From NCBI GenBank assembly GCA_036365515.1, contig CM070873.1:88123948-88187947 (forward strand): a stretch of DNA of 64,000 nt, given 5' to 3'. Made by a program: the position numbers and the translations under genes. A model generated the notes under the pieces. It was not told where the DNA came from. It worked only from the letters and a program-made list of their open reading frames with translations, and made no database searches. This document shows, in pieces, positions 35,085-46,275 of this stretch. Position 1 is the first letter of the stretch; the number at the start of each line of letters is the position of its first letter. The stretch comes from Torymus aiolomorphi. Taxonomy: Eukaryota; Arthropoda; Insecta; Hymenoptera; Torymidae.

Positions 35085-37090
35085 AACCTACTATGGAGCG
35101 CACCACCTAGACCTCGTCAAAGGCTACCTCGAACACCTGGACCTACTATTACATGCGCCCTGACATCTAAATGCAAAAAACTACGGAGCGCAATACGTAG
35201 ACATCGTCATCGGCTACCTCGAACACCTGGACCTCCTATTACATTCGCCCTGACATCTAAATGCAAAAAACTACGGAGCGCACCACCTAGACATCGTCAT
35301 CGGCTACCTGGAACACCTGGACTTCCTGTAAAATACGCCCTGACATATAAATGCAAAAAGCTACGGTGCGCACCTCATCGACTATCCCGAACACCTGGAC
35401 CATGTATTAGATGCACCCTGAGATCTAATCGCAAAAAATTACGGAGCGCACAACCTAGACTCCATTATCGGCCACCCCAAAGACCTAGACCACGCATTCG
35501 ATGCGTTCCAATACCTAGAGGTAAAAAACTACGAAGCGCACCACCTAGACATCGTCATCGGCTACCTCGAACACCTAGAATTCCTGTACAATGCGCACTG
35601 ACATATAAATGCAAAAAACTACGGTGCGCACCACCTAGACATCATCCTCGGCTACTCCGAACACCTGGACTTCCTGTAAAATGCGCGCTGACATATAAAT
35701 GCAAAAAACTACGGTGCGCACCACCTAGACATCATCCTCGGCTACCCCGAACACCTGGACCTCCTATTAGATGCGCCGTGACATCTAAATGCAAAAAACT
35801 ACGGAGCGCACCACCTAGACATCGTCATCGGCTACCTCGAACACCTGGACCTCCTATAAAATGAACCCTGACATATAAATGCAAAAAGCTACGGTGCGCA
35901 CCACCTAGACATCATCCTCGGCTACTCCGAACACCTGGACTTCCTGTAAAATGCGCGCTGACATATAAATGCAAAAAACTACGGTGCGCACCACCTAGAC
36001 ATCATCCTCGGCTACCCCGAACACCTGGACCTCCTATTAGATGCGCCGTGACATCTAAATGCAAAAAACTACGGAGCGCACCACCTAGACATCATCATCG
36101 GCTACCCCGAACACCTGGACCACGTATTAGATGCACCCTGAGATCTAATCGCAAAAACCTACGGAGCGCACAACTTAGACTCCATCATCGGCCACCCCAA
36201 AGACCTAGACCACGGATTCGATGCGTTCCAATACCTAGAGGTAAAAAACTACGAAGCGCACCACCTAGACATCGTCATCGGCTACCTCGAACACCTAGAC
36301 TTCCTGTAAAATGCGCGCTGACATATAAATGCAAAAAACTACGGTGCTCACCACCTAGACATCATCCTCGGCTACCCCGAACACCTGGACCTCCTATTAG
36401 ATGCGCCGTGACATCTAAATGCAAAAAACTACGGAGCGCACAACCTAGACTCCGTCATCGGCCACCCCAAAGACCTAGACCACGCATTCGATGCGTTCCA
36501 ATACCTAGAGATAAAAAACTACGAAGCGCACCACCTAGACATCGTCATCGGCTACCTCGAACACCTAGACTTCCTGTAAAATGCGCGCTGACATATAAAT
36601 GCAAAAAACTACGGTGCGCACCACGTAGACATCATGCTCGGCTACCCCGAACACCTGGACCTCCTATTAGATGCGCCGTGAGATCTAAATGCAAAAAACT
36701 ACGGAGCGCACCACCTAGACATCATCATCGGCTACCACGAACACCTGGACCACGTATTAGATACACCCTGAGATCTAATCGCAAAAAACTACGGAGGGCA
36801 CAACCTAGACTCCATAATCGGCCACCCCAAAGACCTAGACCACGCATTCGATGCGTTCCAATACCTAGAGGTAAAAAACTACGAAGCGCACCACCTAGAC
36901 GTCATCATCGGTTACCCCGAACACCTGGACCACGTATTAGATGCACCCTGAGATCTAATCACAAAAAACTACGGAGCGCACTACCTAGACTCCATCATCG
37001 GCCACCTCAAAGACCTAGACCACGCATTCGATGCGTTCCAATACCTAGAGGTAAAACGCTACGGAGCGCACCACCTAGACATAATCTCGG
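35085..37090 (+). repeat. 90-bp minisatellite with Arg/Pro-rich open frame
   Basis: About 22 units of 90 bp, for example starting at each CTACGGAGCGCACCACCTAG. Because 90 is divisible by three, one frame stays open for 260 codons (35082-35861) and, after a TGA at 35862-35864, for another 368 codons (36048-37151). The translated unit is 30 residues, such as KCKKLRSAPPRHRHRLPRTP followed by GPPIRCALTS. Variants (TLRSNRKKLRSAQPRLHHRP; VPIPRGKKLRSAPP) alternate in a higher-order pattern. No signal peptide, promoter or splice context is evident. It could be a genuine highly basic repeat protein, but a non-coding minisatellite with fortuitously open frame is at least as likely. Confidence 0.75.
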
Positions 37091-37129
37091 CTACCCCGAA
37101 GGCTTTACCTCGAGTTCCTCGGGTACAGT

Positions 37130-37375
37130 TCGGATGAGGCTCGAATTCGCGTGAAGCTAACCGCGGGTGTGCCTCGGATTAGCCTCGGCAGCACCTCGGC
37201 TGTACCTCGGCTCGAGCCGCGGCAAATCCGGGGCTGGAGCCGAGGTCCGAGCCGAGATAAAGCCGAGGTCCGAGCCGAGGTCCCAGCCGAGGTAAAGCCG
37301 AGGTCCGAGCCGAGGTAAAGCCGAGGTCCGAGCCGAGTTCTAGCCGAGGCTCGACCGAGGTCCGAGCCGAGTACT
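37130..37375. repeat. GC-rich tandem repeats of CCGAGGTCCGAGC
   Basis: Units of 12-24 bases (GCCGAGGTCCGAGCCGAGGT and variants) in tandem directly after the 90-bp array, with an abrupt rise in GC. Confidence 0.8.
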
Positions 37376-37377
37376 CT

Positions 37378-37527
37378 ATACCTTTGTAAAAGTCTACATT
37401 GTTATGACTCATCTCGCGCAATTCGATCTTACATGTGAAGTGTCATGACAGAAATTTAAAAACGTCGATTTCTCGAAAACACGTACAAGTGGGTTAGGTC
37501 GTTATTCCGGGAAGCCACAGATATTAT
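37378..37527 (+). repeat. Dispersed repeat copy (inverted relative of 42410-42556)
   Basis: GTTATGACTCATCTCGCGCA through AGTGGGTTAGGTCGTTATTC and GAAGCCACAGATAT recurs inverted at 42410-42556; its last part recurs at 43148-43187. Confidence 0.7.
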
Positions 37528-37529
37528 GT

Positions 37530-38060
37530 TCATAATATATGTAAATACATATATAGAGATATATACATAGAGAGAGGTTATGTACTAATAAACATATATA
37601 CTGTATATAATAAAAAATATACATATGTTTATGTCTCTTCTTCTCTCCCTCTCTCTCTATCTATATTTTTATCTTTCTCTTTCTTTTGTCTTTCTTTATT
37701 ATTATACGGCCATTATCACTGCTTAACTCTTCATGGCCATTAATTCCTGGTGATTGTATGTGTGTATATATATATATATATACATAACATATATGACGTC
37801 ACAGGAAGTCGGGAAAAACCGGATGCGAGGCTGAATACCATGGAGAAAGTTAAGAAATCGGAAAGCCGACAAAAAAAAATTCAGTCCCTTATATCTTTTG
37901 AATGAGATAATCTTTTTAAATAAACTCTTGTGATTTGAGTAGAGCAATGAAATGGCTTTCGATTAAGAGGGATATGTTATATAGTTAAAACTAGCGCAAT
38001 AGGTGTATAAGCTCATAGAATTTCTCGTACATCCATTTCAATGTATATCATCACGCGGTC
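37530..38060. other. AT-rich gene-free sequence
   Basis: Short (TA)n and (CT)n tracts only (37640-37700; 37769-37782). Confidence 0.4.
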
Positions 38061-38112
38061 GTCCTAAGGCTCTTCTATACTTGCCTTCGAAACGCTCCCG
38101 CGTTCCTTGATA
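38056..38112 (-). repeat. Helitron-type 3' hairpin module
   Basis: Minus strand reads ATCAAGGAACGCGGGAGCGT then TTCGAAGGCAAGTA, a GC hairpin followed by a conserved tail, lying downstream of the Helitron helicase remnant. A close copy is at 46216-46275 inside element E1. A subterminal hairpin near the 3' end is a known Helitron feature; the canonical CTRR end is not seen, so a Helitron-like or Helentron-like end is inferred. Confidence 0.5.
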
Positions 38113-38164
38113 TTTCTTTCCAAACAATATTTGTTACTTCTATTTTATTTTCAGATTCATTTTG

Positions 38165-39120
<956 letters not shown>

Positions 39121-39129
39121 AAATCTCGA

Positions 39130-39385
39130 AAATGTTTACGACTCAGCGACCCCTCACCTCCCTCACGTCCCCTCGCCCCCTTCGCGCCCCGTCACCCCCC
39201 CCTCGCGCCCATTCGCCCCCCTCCTCAGCGCCCCCTTCAGCGTTGCCCCCCCCCCCCCCCCCCCAAAATAACGTATAACCAGTCACTTTTTTACGTTATT
39301 TTGAGGGGGTGAGGAGGGGGCGAGGAGGCGCGAGGGTGAGGGGGCGTGAGGGGGGGTGAGGGGGTGCTGAGTCGTAAACATTTTC
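39130..39385. mobile_element. GC-rich palindromic MITE
   Basis: AAAATGTTTACGACTCAGC and its complement GCTGAGTCGTAAACATTTT bracket C-rich then G-rich arms (CCCCTCGCCCCC against GGGGGCGAGG) around a C-homopolymer (about 39246-39263) and an AATAACGT centre. It truncates the Helitron remnant. Confidence 0.75.
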
Positions 39386-39564
39386 TTACAACTATATAAT
39401 ATAGGAATATATATATATATATATATATATATTCGTAATGAATTTTTTTTTGTTTTGTCTTTTATAGTTGATACAACCAGATCAAGTTTATTCGAGTGAT
39501 GGGTGTCTTAAGAAGTAGAAAACATTTTTTTTATGCAAAATGACGTAGTATTGGCGCTAATATA

Positions 39565-39945
39565 AACAATTAATTATTTTGAAATTTTACTAACACGTCG
39601 CTTCTATGCAAATTTTTATTATACATGCAATCGTATCGATCAAAGTCTCATTTTGTTCCTTAAGAAATTTGAGGGTAGGTTCGCGGTAATGATACTGTTG
39701 TATAACCGAATGAACGGCGCTATAGATCTCATTGTTTATCGAAATTCCAGTTGAATTTCGTGAATTTTCGATAAATAATGAGTCTAGCGCCGTTCAGATC
39801 GGTTATACAACAATATCGTTAACACGAATCTACCCTCAAATTTCATAAGGAACAAAATAAGACTTTGATCGATACGATTGCATGTAAATTAAAAATTTGC
39901 AAGGAAGCCACGTATTAGTGAACTCTCAAAATAATTAATTATTGA
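39565..39945. mobile_element. Palindromic MITE with GAGGGTAGGTTCG inner arms
   Basis: ATCGTATCGATCAAAGTCTC (39630) pairs with GACTTTGATCGATACGAT (39862). GAGGGTAGGTTCGCG pairs with CGAATCTACCCTC. The centre near 39755 is TCGAAATTCCAGTTGAATTT. No coding capacity. Confidence 0.75.
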
Positions 39946-40135
39946 TATTTGTTAGTATAAACGCATCCATAATCAGAGCCACACAGGGGAAAGCAATTAA
40001 CAATTAGTTTAATAAGAACAGAGGATATTTATTTCATAGAACTAAAAACGTGGTTCGTGCATGATGCAACGTTACATGTCTGATACAAGAGAGCTCCAGT
40101 AATAAACCTGACTTCTGCGTAACAAATTACATACG

Positions 40136-41487
40136 CCCGAATAGAAATTTGTTCAGGAGTGACTAATTAGACAGGTCCTATACAGGTTTGCCTGTAATAT
40201 ACTATACAGGTACTGCTATAGGCGCGACACAAGGGGCTGTGCCGGTCCTGTACAGGCTTCCGAAAAAGACACCATAATCCATTTTTTTTGTCAGTAATTA
40301 GTCAGGCTATTGTATACATTGCCTGTTGTTGTGTGTAAATGTACTTGCTCAGTGATTTATATGGTAGTGAGAGTTTACTAGAAAATAAAAACTTTAATGT
40401 AGGTATTTACTGAACGTTTAAGTAGTTTATAAAGTGTTATAATTGCTCCATAATAATAGAAATATCTGAATAATAATATTTGCTCCAATAATTGTATCAT
40501 GGATGACCTACGAACTTCTAAAAAAAGACTATCATCAAAATTAAGAGCTCGAAATTATCGAAAAAACAAAAAGTTAAGATCTTCCCAAAATTCTAATGAC
40601 GATGTAAGTGAATCTGAAAAAGTTGAGGAACTTGAAATAGGTGAGGTTGTTAATGAAGATGTGGGCACTGAATATGTACAAGCAGATGAATTTGTTAACG
40701 TTAAAGAAAGTGACGAAGAATACAGTGATAATGTTTATTGTAATAGATTTTCTTCTAATGATGAAGATGATAATAATAGTGATTGCAGCGATGATGATGA
40801 GGTCATTATGAGTGATATGGCAAAAGACTTAAGGTTATGGGCTAGAGAGTCGTTAATTCCTTATGTACATGTAGATTCTCTCTTAAAAGTATTAAAGAGA
40901 TATCATCCAGAGCTTCCATACCCACATAAAACTTTATTTAAAAAATCTTCAAATAATACTTTTAAAGTTGAAAAATTTAATCCAGAAAACCCGTTTGATA
41001 CTTCTGAATATTTGTACTTAAATATTTTATAGTTTATTCAGTATTTTTAAAGATAAATTTTAGTATTTATGTGTGAAAATAAATGAATTACAAAAATATG
41101 TAATAAATAATATGTAAAGGAATAATATTAAATGCGTTTTAATAAATATTATATACAGTTATATACTAGTTCTTTATTTGGTATTTTTATTGATTGAAAT
41201 ACCTTTTTACACCTGTATTATTTTATATAAATTATAACTACAGGCCCTGTACGGACCTGTCTACGACCAAAATAGAATGTATATATTATATATCTAGGTT
41301 ACTACAGGTAACCCTGTCTTGGTCCCACATAAGAGCCTGCACAATTTTTTGTTAACCTGGACCTGTCCAGCACCTTGTGACGTTCCTATGTAGGTCCAGT
41401 AAAGGTACCTTACTAGGACCTGTTTATTTTACTCAGGCATCAGGACAGGATCTGATTTACACCCTAAGTCAATTTCTACTATTATAC
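40136..41487 (+). mobile_element. Probable EnSpm/CACTA-like element fragment with ACAGGT subterminal repeats
   Basis: Begins with CCCGAATAGAAATTTG at 40136. Clusters of ACAGGT / ACCTGT / CCTGTAC occur at 40170-40260 and again at 41235-41470, one at each side of a 177-codon ORF. Arrays of short repeats in both orientations near the ends are characteristic of CACTA/EnSpm elements, where the transposase complex binds. The right terminus is not defined; AATTTCTACTATTA at about 41470-41485 is only a degenerate match to the left end. CCCGAATAGAAATT also occurs inside T at 20448 and, inverted, at 20367-20377. Confidence 0.5.
40499..41032 (+). CDS. Putative N-terminal exon of an EnSpm/CACTA-type transposase
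   Basis: A 177-residue frame starts MDDLRTSKKRLSSKLRARNY, followed by an acidic low-complexity stretch (about residues 35-105, rich in D/E/S). It ends in a conserved-looking block: LRLWARESLIPYVHVDSLLK, then VLKRYHPELPYPHKTLFKK. The pattern L-x-x-W-A...I...LL-x-x-L...P-x-LP-x-x-x-x-TL is one I associate with the start of animal EnSpm/TnpD-like transposases, where a splice or catalytic tnp2-type domain should follow. Here the frame stops at 41030-41032 with no catalytic domain after it, so the element is truncated or internally deleted. The basic N-terminus could be a nuclear localisation signal. Codon use is AT-rich like the surroundings. Confidence 0.5.
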   Translation: MDDLRTSKKRLSSKLRARNYRKNKKLRSSQNSNDDVSESEKVEELEIGEVVNEDVGTEYVQADEFVNVKESDEEYSDNVYCNRFSSNDEDDNNSDCSDDDEVIMSDMAKDLRLWARESLIPYVHVDSLLKVLKRYHPELPYPHKTLFKKSSNNTFKVEKFNPENPFDTSEYLYLNIL

Positions 41488-41544
41488 GTATTATACGTCT
41501 ACATGTCATTATATAAATAATACATAAATCATATTCTCAACAAT

Positions 41545-41690
41545 ATCAGCGCCAATTATACGTAATTTTGCATGAAAAACATGTTTTCTTCTTCTTATGA
41601 CACCCATCATTCGAATAAACTTGATCTGGTTGTATCAAATATAAAAGACAAAACAAAAAAATTCATTACGAATAACTTATATGTCGAATT
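41545..41690 (-). repeat. Inverted copy of 39440-39575
   Basis: CACCCATCATTCGAATAAAC, TTGATCTGGTTGTATC and AAAGACAAAACAAAA pair with 39450-39520. Together with the left copy it brackets the 39565-41487 block, so that block may be nested inside one inverted-repeat element. Confidence 0.65.
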
Positions 41691-42405
41691 CTACAGAAAA
41701 TTACCCATAACTCTGAACGAAAAATCGTAAAAATTCAAACTTGAAGCACACCTCCAACAACTGATTTTTCCTATTCTGTAGCAAAAATAATGCATGAAAA
41801 GCGTATCGAACCAAGGAAATCGGCATAGTATTTTTCAGGAAGCTACATTTAAGTTTTCTTATGGAAATTTAACATGGAAAAAATGAACGAAAAGTGGTCA
41901 TTGATGATTAACCAATAGCAAGCTATTGAATCGGCAAAAACAAATTTCACAAAAAAAGCGATTAAAGTAGAAGAAAAGAGCTTTCATTTGATACTAGATT
42001 CATTAGATACTAGATTTGTTAAAATCGGTCGACTCTGTGCAAAGCTACGGGAATTTGAAAATTGCGAAAAATGACCAAAAATGAGCGACTTTTCTCAAAC
42101 CCACGTAATTCTTAAAATTTTCGTCATTTTTCGCAATTTTCAAATTCACGTAGCTTTGTACAGAATCGACCGATTTTAACGATTCTAGTATCAAATTAAA
42201 GCTCTTTTCTTCTACTTTAATCGCTTTTTGTGAAATTTGTTTTTGCGATTCAATAGCTTGCTATTGATTCGACACACTTTTCGTGCATTATTTTTGCTAC
42301 AGAATAGGAAAAATCAGTTGTTGGAGGTGTGCTTCAACTTTGAATTTTTACGATTTTTCGTCCACAGTTATGGGTAATTTTCTGTAGAATTCGACATATA
42401 TGTTG
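41686..42405. mobile_element. Palindromic element, axis near 42045
   Basis: GAATTCTACAGAAAATTACC (41686) and CTCCAACAACTGATTTTTCC (41750) recur inverted at 42373-42392 and 42308-42330. Inner blocks around AGCTACGGGAATTTG / CAAATTCACGTAGCT also pair. Non-coding. Confidence 0.75.
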
Positions 42406-42409
42406 CTAT

Positions 42410-43187
42410 ATCTGTGGCTTCCCGAAATAACGACCTAACCCACTTGTACATGTTTTCGAGAAATCGACGTTTTAAAATTTCTGTCATGACACTTCATATG
42501 TAAGATCGAAATGCGCAAGATGAGTCATAACAATGTAAACATTTACAAAGGTATCGAATATCTTTCGAACCCCACTATCAGCTGCTAGAATACATTTTTA
42601 TTCTTTGTATAGACAAACAAAACAATGCAGTTAAGTCGTTATTCCGGTAACTGTGCAGTTAAGTGGTTCAGGGAAATTGTTCAAATAAGATAAATAACAT
42701 AGTTATTTGTACACTTAAAACATAGAATACGAATTCTTTTTTAAATATTCATTCGCACGCATGTGCCTCCCAACGGGATATGCGTGAAGTCAACGGAATT
42801 CGGTAAACGGAATACCGAACGTTACTCGGTTACTGTTTATGCACACTCGCCCCATCGCCCGGTAATCAAAGCTGTTGTGTTACCTTCTATTATCTATTAC
42901 CTTTGATCTTTGTTGCTATAAAAATAGGTATGTCATAATCTGTTTATTGCGTAGTATTAACTTCAAAACGGTGCTTTTAATTAAATATAAATATTCAGTT
43001 AAGTGGTTTTTCCGGGCACAGGTGCAGTTAAGTGGTTATGCACTTAGCTGATATTTGCTCTTTGAACGCGTTTCAGATTTTCGGATCAAGTCTATATAAA
43101 AAAGAGTAGTTAGAAGGTATAAATTCCGGTGCTAACTCAGTTTTGACCCCCAAGTGGGTTAGGTCGTTATTCCTGGAAGCCACAGAT
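42410..43187. mobile_element. 778-bp TIR element, ATCTGTGGCTTCC ends
   Basis: ATCTGTGGCTTCCCGAAATA (then ACGACCTAACCCACTTG) at the left pairs with CAAGTGGGTTAGGTCGTTAT (then TCCTGGAAGCCACAGAT) at the right. Internal motif GCAGTTAAGTGGTT recurs at 42656, 42998 and 43024. A third copy of the end sequence is at 37378-37527. Confidence 0.8.
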
Positions 43188-43215
43188 ATATATGTGTGTG
43201 TGATGAACTGCCTTA

Positions 43216-43835
43216 AGGGGATGCCTTACTCGTACTATTACCGACCGAGCAATTCACACAGTTTCAAGCTGATTAAAAATAAAATACGTCGAATCACAAA
43301 AAATCAAGAGAACACTCTTCTGTGTTTTTTAACGTTCTATCATCCAGTCAAAGTTTGGAGTCGAAATATCAAGCCGTTTTTTCAAAAACTTTGAACGAAA
43401 TTAAATTTAATTTCCCCTTAAGGGGATGCCTTACTCGTACTATTACCGACCGAGCAATTCACACAGTTTCAAGCTGATTAAAAATAAAATACGTCGAATC
43501 ACAAAAAATCAAGAGAACTCTCTTCTGTGTTTTTTAACGTTCTATCATCCAGTCAAAGTTTGGAGTCGAAATATCAAGCCGTTTTTTCAAAAACTTTGAA
43601 CGAAATTAAATTTAACCTGAGAAGGAATTAAATTTAATTTCGTTCAAAGTTTTTGAAAAAACGGCTTGATATTTCGACTCCAAACTTTGACTGGATGATA
43701 GAACGTTAAAAAACACAGAAGAGAGTTCTCTTGATTTTTTGTGATTCGACGTATTTTATTTTTAATCAGCTTGAAACTGTGTGAATTGCTCGGTCGGTAA
43801 TAGTACGAGTAAGGCATCCCCTTAAGGAGGTTCGA
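43216..43835. repeat. Three copies of a 200-bp unit, two direct and one inverted
   Basis: CCTTAAGGGGATGCCTTACT begins copies at about 43211 and 43412; an inverted copy runs 43622-43834. The copies are near-identical (one A/T difference near 43312 against 43517 is visible), implying recent duplication. The 83-84 codon frames in the first and third copies are the same repeat read on opposite strands. Confidence 0.8.
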
Positions 43836-43951
43836 TAGCTCTCCGTTCGGGGGGTGTGGGGAGGGGTCCCCTCGCACCGCGCGCGCCGTTCCGCTCACCG
43901 CGCACCCCCTCCTGCAGCAACGAACTCAATCGTATGTTTACGTTGTGCCGC

Positions 43952-44817
43952 AGTAAGGTAAAAGTACCAGTTCTGGAACGATTTTTCGCGTCGTTTCAGT
44001 TTTTCATAATTTTAAAATGAATTAATATAAAAATATGCAGATTTTTTACATCTGTGGATTTAGTAGGGCTTAATTAACAAAATAATCACTTACAATACTG
44101 GATTTGAAGCAAATAATTAATTATATCAATAAAATAAGTCATAAGTCGAGATGTACGTATTGTGGAACGATGGTTTCGAGCGTTCGAGAGTTCTAAAGAT
44201 ATATCAAAATAAGTTACTTGTATGATATTTTTATATGTCATTGTTCAACAGAAAGCTTATGAATTGTAGATTTCATTTTTCTGATGACTTCCAGGAGTTA
44301 TTTTGGTTTTCATATCGAAAAAAGGTGTTCCATAATTAGTACATCAATTTCAAGTATTGTCCGTATTAATGGAACGAAGTTTAACTGTGTTCCACGAACA
44401 GGGACATCATGATTTGCATATGTACCCATTAGTGGAACAAGCGTAATTATTAATATTAACACGCATTTAGCTACTTATGATATTGTCTGATTTAAAACAA
44501 ATATGTTTTATTATATTCTACATTAATCATAAGTGATGTAAATAGCGTCATTCATAAAGTTTTTGTCATCTGAAATATGCGAGAAACATAACCTATAAAT
44601 ATCAGGATAACGTACAAATTTAGGCAATTAAAATTATTTTTAAAATCTACACATGTTTAAAACCCATTTGCTGTGAAAAGTTACTGAAGTAAATATCGTT
44701 TCAAATCAAATACATTAGTTTTTGTTTTTGTAATGCCAAGCAATAGTCCAAATTATATGATTTTGTTAGCTGTTCCAAAACTAGGCACTGTTCCGCAACT
44801 GGTACTTTTACCTTACT
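43952..44817. mobile_element. 866-bp TIR element, AGTAAGGTAAAAGTACCAG ends
   Basis: AGTAAGGTAAAAGTACCAGT at 43952 pairs with ACTGGTACTTTTACCTTACT ending 44817. TGGAACGA / GTTCCA motifs recur at least eight times across the interior (43974, 44163, 44329, 44370, 44391, 44434, 44771, 44790 approximately). No coding capacity. Element E1 begins immediately to its right. Confidence 0.8.
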
Positions 44818-45036
44818 CCCCTGGCGAAAACAATCACATGATTAATCATATGATTTCTCACGTGATTTCTCACGTGACGATTTGGCGCGATTTCTCACGT
44901 GATTAATCACGTGAAAAATCACGTGACAATACAAACATAAAAAAATAATATATAACAATTATTCGTTAATGAAACTTGTTTCCTTAATGGATAGCAAATT
45001 CATAATCGTAGAAAAAAACGATACATAAAATTTTCA

Positions 45037-45110
45037 ACCCAACCGAGAATCGAACTCACGAACTTTGGGTTCGCGCAGGCACGCTATCCATTACGCTATC
45101 ACGCGCTTGA
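45037..45110 (-). repeat. tRNA-Arg-like segment in the left arm of E1
   Basis: Minus strand has TAGCGTAATGG (A-box) followed by ATAGCGTGCCTGCG and GAGTTCGATTC (B-box). The D-arm stretch TAATGGATA is characteristic of tRNA-Arg. The inverted partner is 45990-46065 on the plus strand; a third relative is at 52153-52230. The acceptor stem is not convincingly paired. Confidence 0.55.
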
Positions 45111-45989
45111 AAGATTGTGGTTATTTTCACCTACATAAGCTGCATTCTCCATATTTATTGCTATTTCAATTTGATTATTTATGTAAAATATCAATGGTTT
45201 GTAAAAATTATTTATTTATACACTATTTTAATAAAATGCGTAACTTATATTAAAACATTAATTCATTAAATTCAAATAACTTAAGAATGTAGTACTGGTA
45301 AAGTAGAAATCAAGTAAGTACAAAATTAATTTTTTTTTTTTTAAACAAAATACCTAATTACTTTTTATAAAATGTTACGTATTTAAAATTGTAAATAATG
45401 ATCATTACGTTTTTAAAAATTTTTATTGCTTTTGAAAAATTTATTCGAATTTAATTATTTAATATCTCAATATAAATTACTTATTTTCAAAATGATCAAA
45501 ATTAAGTAACAAATTAAATAATCGAAATTAAACAGCAATTAAATAAATATGAAGGGCGATTATTTATCTAGAATATCAATGATTTCTAATAATTATTTAT
45601 TTATACACTATTTAAAGAAAATGAGTAACGTACATCAAAATATTAATTAATTAAATTCCAATAATTTTTTTAAAAGTAATACAAATTTTTAAAAACGTAA
45701 TGATCATTATTTACAATTTTTCATATATAACATTTTATATAAATAATTCGGTATTTTGTTTAAAAAGAAAAAAAATTAATTTTCTAGTTACCTGATTTCT
45801 ACTTTACCGGCACTACATTCTTAAGTTATTCGAATTTAATTAATTAATGTTTCAATGTAAGTTACGCATTTTATTAAAATAGTGTATAAATAAATAATTT
45901 TAACAAAACATTGATATTTTACATAAATAGTCTAACTAAAATAGCAATAAATAGAATGGAGCTTACATAGGCAAAAATGACCACAATCT

Positions 45990-46065
45990 TTCAAGCGAGT
46001 GATAGCGTAATGGATAGGGTGCCTGCGCAGGAACCCAAAGTTCGTGAGTTCGATTCTCGATTGGG
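45990..46065 (+). repeat. tRNA-Arg-like segment in the right arm of E1
   Basis: Plus strand TAGCGTAATGGATAGGGTGC and GAGTTCGATTCTCG mirror the left-arm copy, with an AA insertion in the anticodon region (GCGCAGGAACCC). Confidence 0.55.
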
Positions 46066-46159
46066 TCGGAAATTTAATGTATCATTTTTTCTGCGATAAT
46101 GTATTTGCTATCCATTGAGAAAACAAGTTTCATTAAAGAATAAGCGTTATATATAAAAA

Positions 46160-46275
46160 TACAACGCGATCAAAGTTTTCGCGCTCTCATATCAAAGAAT
46201 ATAAGGCACGGGTCACTCCTTAGGCCTCTTCTGCATTGTTTGACTGTTACTTGCCTTCGGAGCGCTCCCGCGCTC
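46160..46275 (-). repeat. Helitron-like 3' end inserted in E1
   Basis: Minus strand ATCAAGGAGCGCGGGAGCGC then TCCGAAGGCAAGTA matches the module at 38056-38112. It is absent from the left arm of E1, showing it as an insertion. The hairpin GGAGCGCGGGAGCGCTCC is near-perfect. Confidence 0.6.

Noticed and set aside
35085..37090. CRISPR array
   Set aside because: The units are contiguous 90-bp repeats with no unique spacers, in a eukaryotic context. No other array in the window has a repeat-spacer structure.
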